A DNA stretch of 64,000 bases from Erpobdella octoculata (Eukaryota > Annelida > Clitellata > Hirudinida > Erpobdellidae), in contig OZ022240.1 of NCBI GenBank assembly GCA_963978895.1, forward strand, positions 20,040,406 to 20,104,405, given 5' to 3'. Both the position numbers and the translations under genes were made by a program. Below, piece by piece: positions 62,820 to 64,000 of the stretch (its first letter is position 1; every line of letters begins with the position of its first letter). A model generated the notes under the pieces. The model was not told the DNA's origin. It saw nothing but the letters and a program-made list of their open reading frames with translations, and made no database searches.

Positions 62820-63175
62820 AACAGGATCGAGTTCCAATTGGAACTACTGGTTTTTAAGTGTCTCAGAAAAATGCCTCCGTACCTTGCATCAAATATTCTA
62901 CGCCTCCATGATATACCGAATCGAAAACAACTCAGATCTTCCTCTTTGTCGCTCCTCCTCGTTCCGGCCAGGCGACTTAAAGGTGCCAGAGATAGATTGT
63001 TTGCGTCGCTGGGCCTAGAATCTGAAACCAACTTCGACAGAGGTCACCTCGGCATTCACAATCGATGGTTTCAGAAAAACTCTAAACACACACTTGTTCG
63101 GTGGCCTAACACCACCCTAAAAAGATATTCCAACAATTATTCATTTATTTAAGCTTATATGGACAAGGCACAAAA
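62820..63175 (+). pseudogene. LINE 3' end fragment
   Basis: The plus strand encodes LLVFKCLRKMPPYLASNIL, LRSSSLSLLLVPARRLKGA and RLFASLG..., the C-terminal tail of CR1/L2-type ORF2 proteins; the usual WNSLP has decayed. Degraded after about 60 residues. Confidence 0.6.
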
Positions 63176-63520
63176 TAAAGTACAAAGTACAATCATAAGA
63201 AATCATCCAGAGCTCAGAAGGGTAGATCGATAAGAAGGTCCAGGAATTCATACGGCCAAACAGTTTTCCGCAGAGACGTCTTTTTAACATAACCATGATG
63301 GTAGAAACATTTTGAAAGTCCCCACAAGTTCCAATAATTTCTTTTTTTCTACCAAAATAATCTTTGACCGGGAATGAAATTAGCTGATAACTTGGGGGTA
63401 GTCGTGGATACTTTGCTAAAAAAATTCTAAGTCAAGGGAATTTATATTAACGTTAAGAGAAGGGTCCACTACAAAGCAGGACAAATCAATTACAGTGTTA
63501 ATATCAATAAGCGGAGATGC

Positions 63521-64000
<480 letters not shown>

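Overview
This is an AT-rich stretch of an invertebrate animal nuclear genome. The evidence is a spliced PRKX/PKA-type kinase gene with GT-AG introns and one GC-AG intron, long (TA)n, (CATA)n and (TCAG)n microsatellites, and animal-type transposons (LINEs, an RLE-encoding R2-like element, Ty3-type LTR elements, Helitrons, hAT). I cannot name the species. No bacterial genes, CRISPR arrays or bacterial operons are present. Almost everything outside the kinase exons is mobile DNA in layers.

Layout. 0.7-7.4 kb: dispersed repeats, then a minus-strand Helitron whose Rep is frameshifted, split by a LINE 3' end with a 6-bp target duplication, and joined by internal deletion to the last motif of its helicase. 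9.3-25.5 kb: nine exons of a PRKX-like kinase on the minus strand (369 aa predicted, complete from ATG to the C-terminal FxxF). Its introns hold a structurally complete, nearly identical-LTR Ty3-like element that has gag and a protease-like motif but no RT, RNase H core or integrase (10.5-13.8 kb), several Helitron-like repeats, a decayed LINE, a tandem AT-poor repeat, a textbook non-autonomous Helitron (23.4-24.4 kb) and a large palindrome. 26.4-31.3 kb: a LINE 3' end, then an almost full-length R2-like element with restriction-like endonuclease, broken only by one extra A in an A9 run. 31.5-34.2 kb: paired, inverted Helitron-like ends and a truncated LTR element. 34.8-37.4 kb: hAT remnant and a second copy of the tandem AT-poor repeat. 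38-42.4 kb: microsatellites, repeats, a 5'-truncated LINE. 43.6-46.6 kb: a long open exon, probably of a host gene that I do not recognise, and a possible second exon. 46.8-52.8 kb: more Helitron-like repeats, a hAT MITE inside an LTR-element relic, and a second paired inverted Helitron structure. 53-64 kb: mostly empty AT-rich DNA with a BED-type transposase relic, SINEs, a second textbook Helitron, a decayed copy of a widespread repeat-associated gene, a palindrome, and a (TATATG)n array running off the end.

The most interesting themes are (i) several non-autonomous families that share Helitron 3' ends (hairpin plus CTAG) and carry their own internal tandem arrays; (ii) head-to-head pairs of such ends, present three times; (iii) a gag-protease-only LTR element in a kinase intron; (iv) a nearly intact R2-like element with no AUG and in-frame 21-bp repeats at its N terminus; and (v) three palindromes sharing an ACAACG end and a GTTGGGCG-like centre. 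Exon boundaries were read by eye from splice signals and reading-frame continuity. All family assignments rest on motif recognition, not on database searches.
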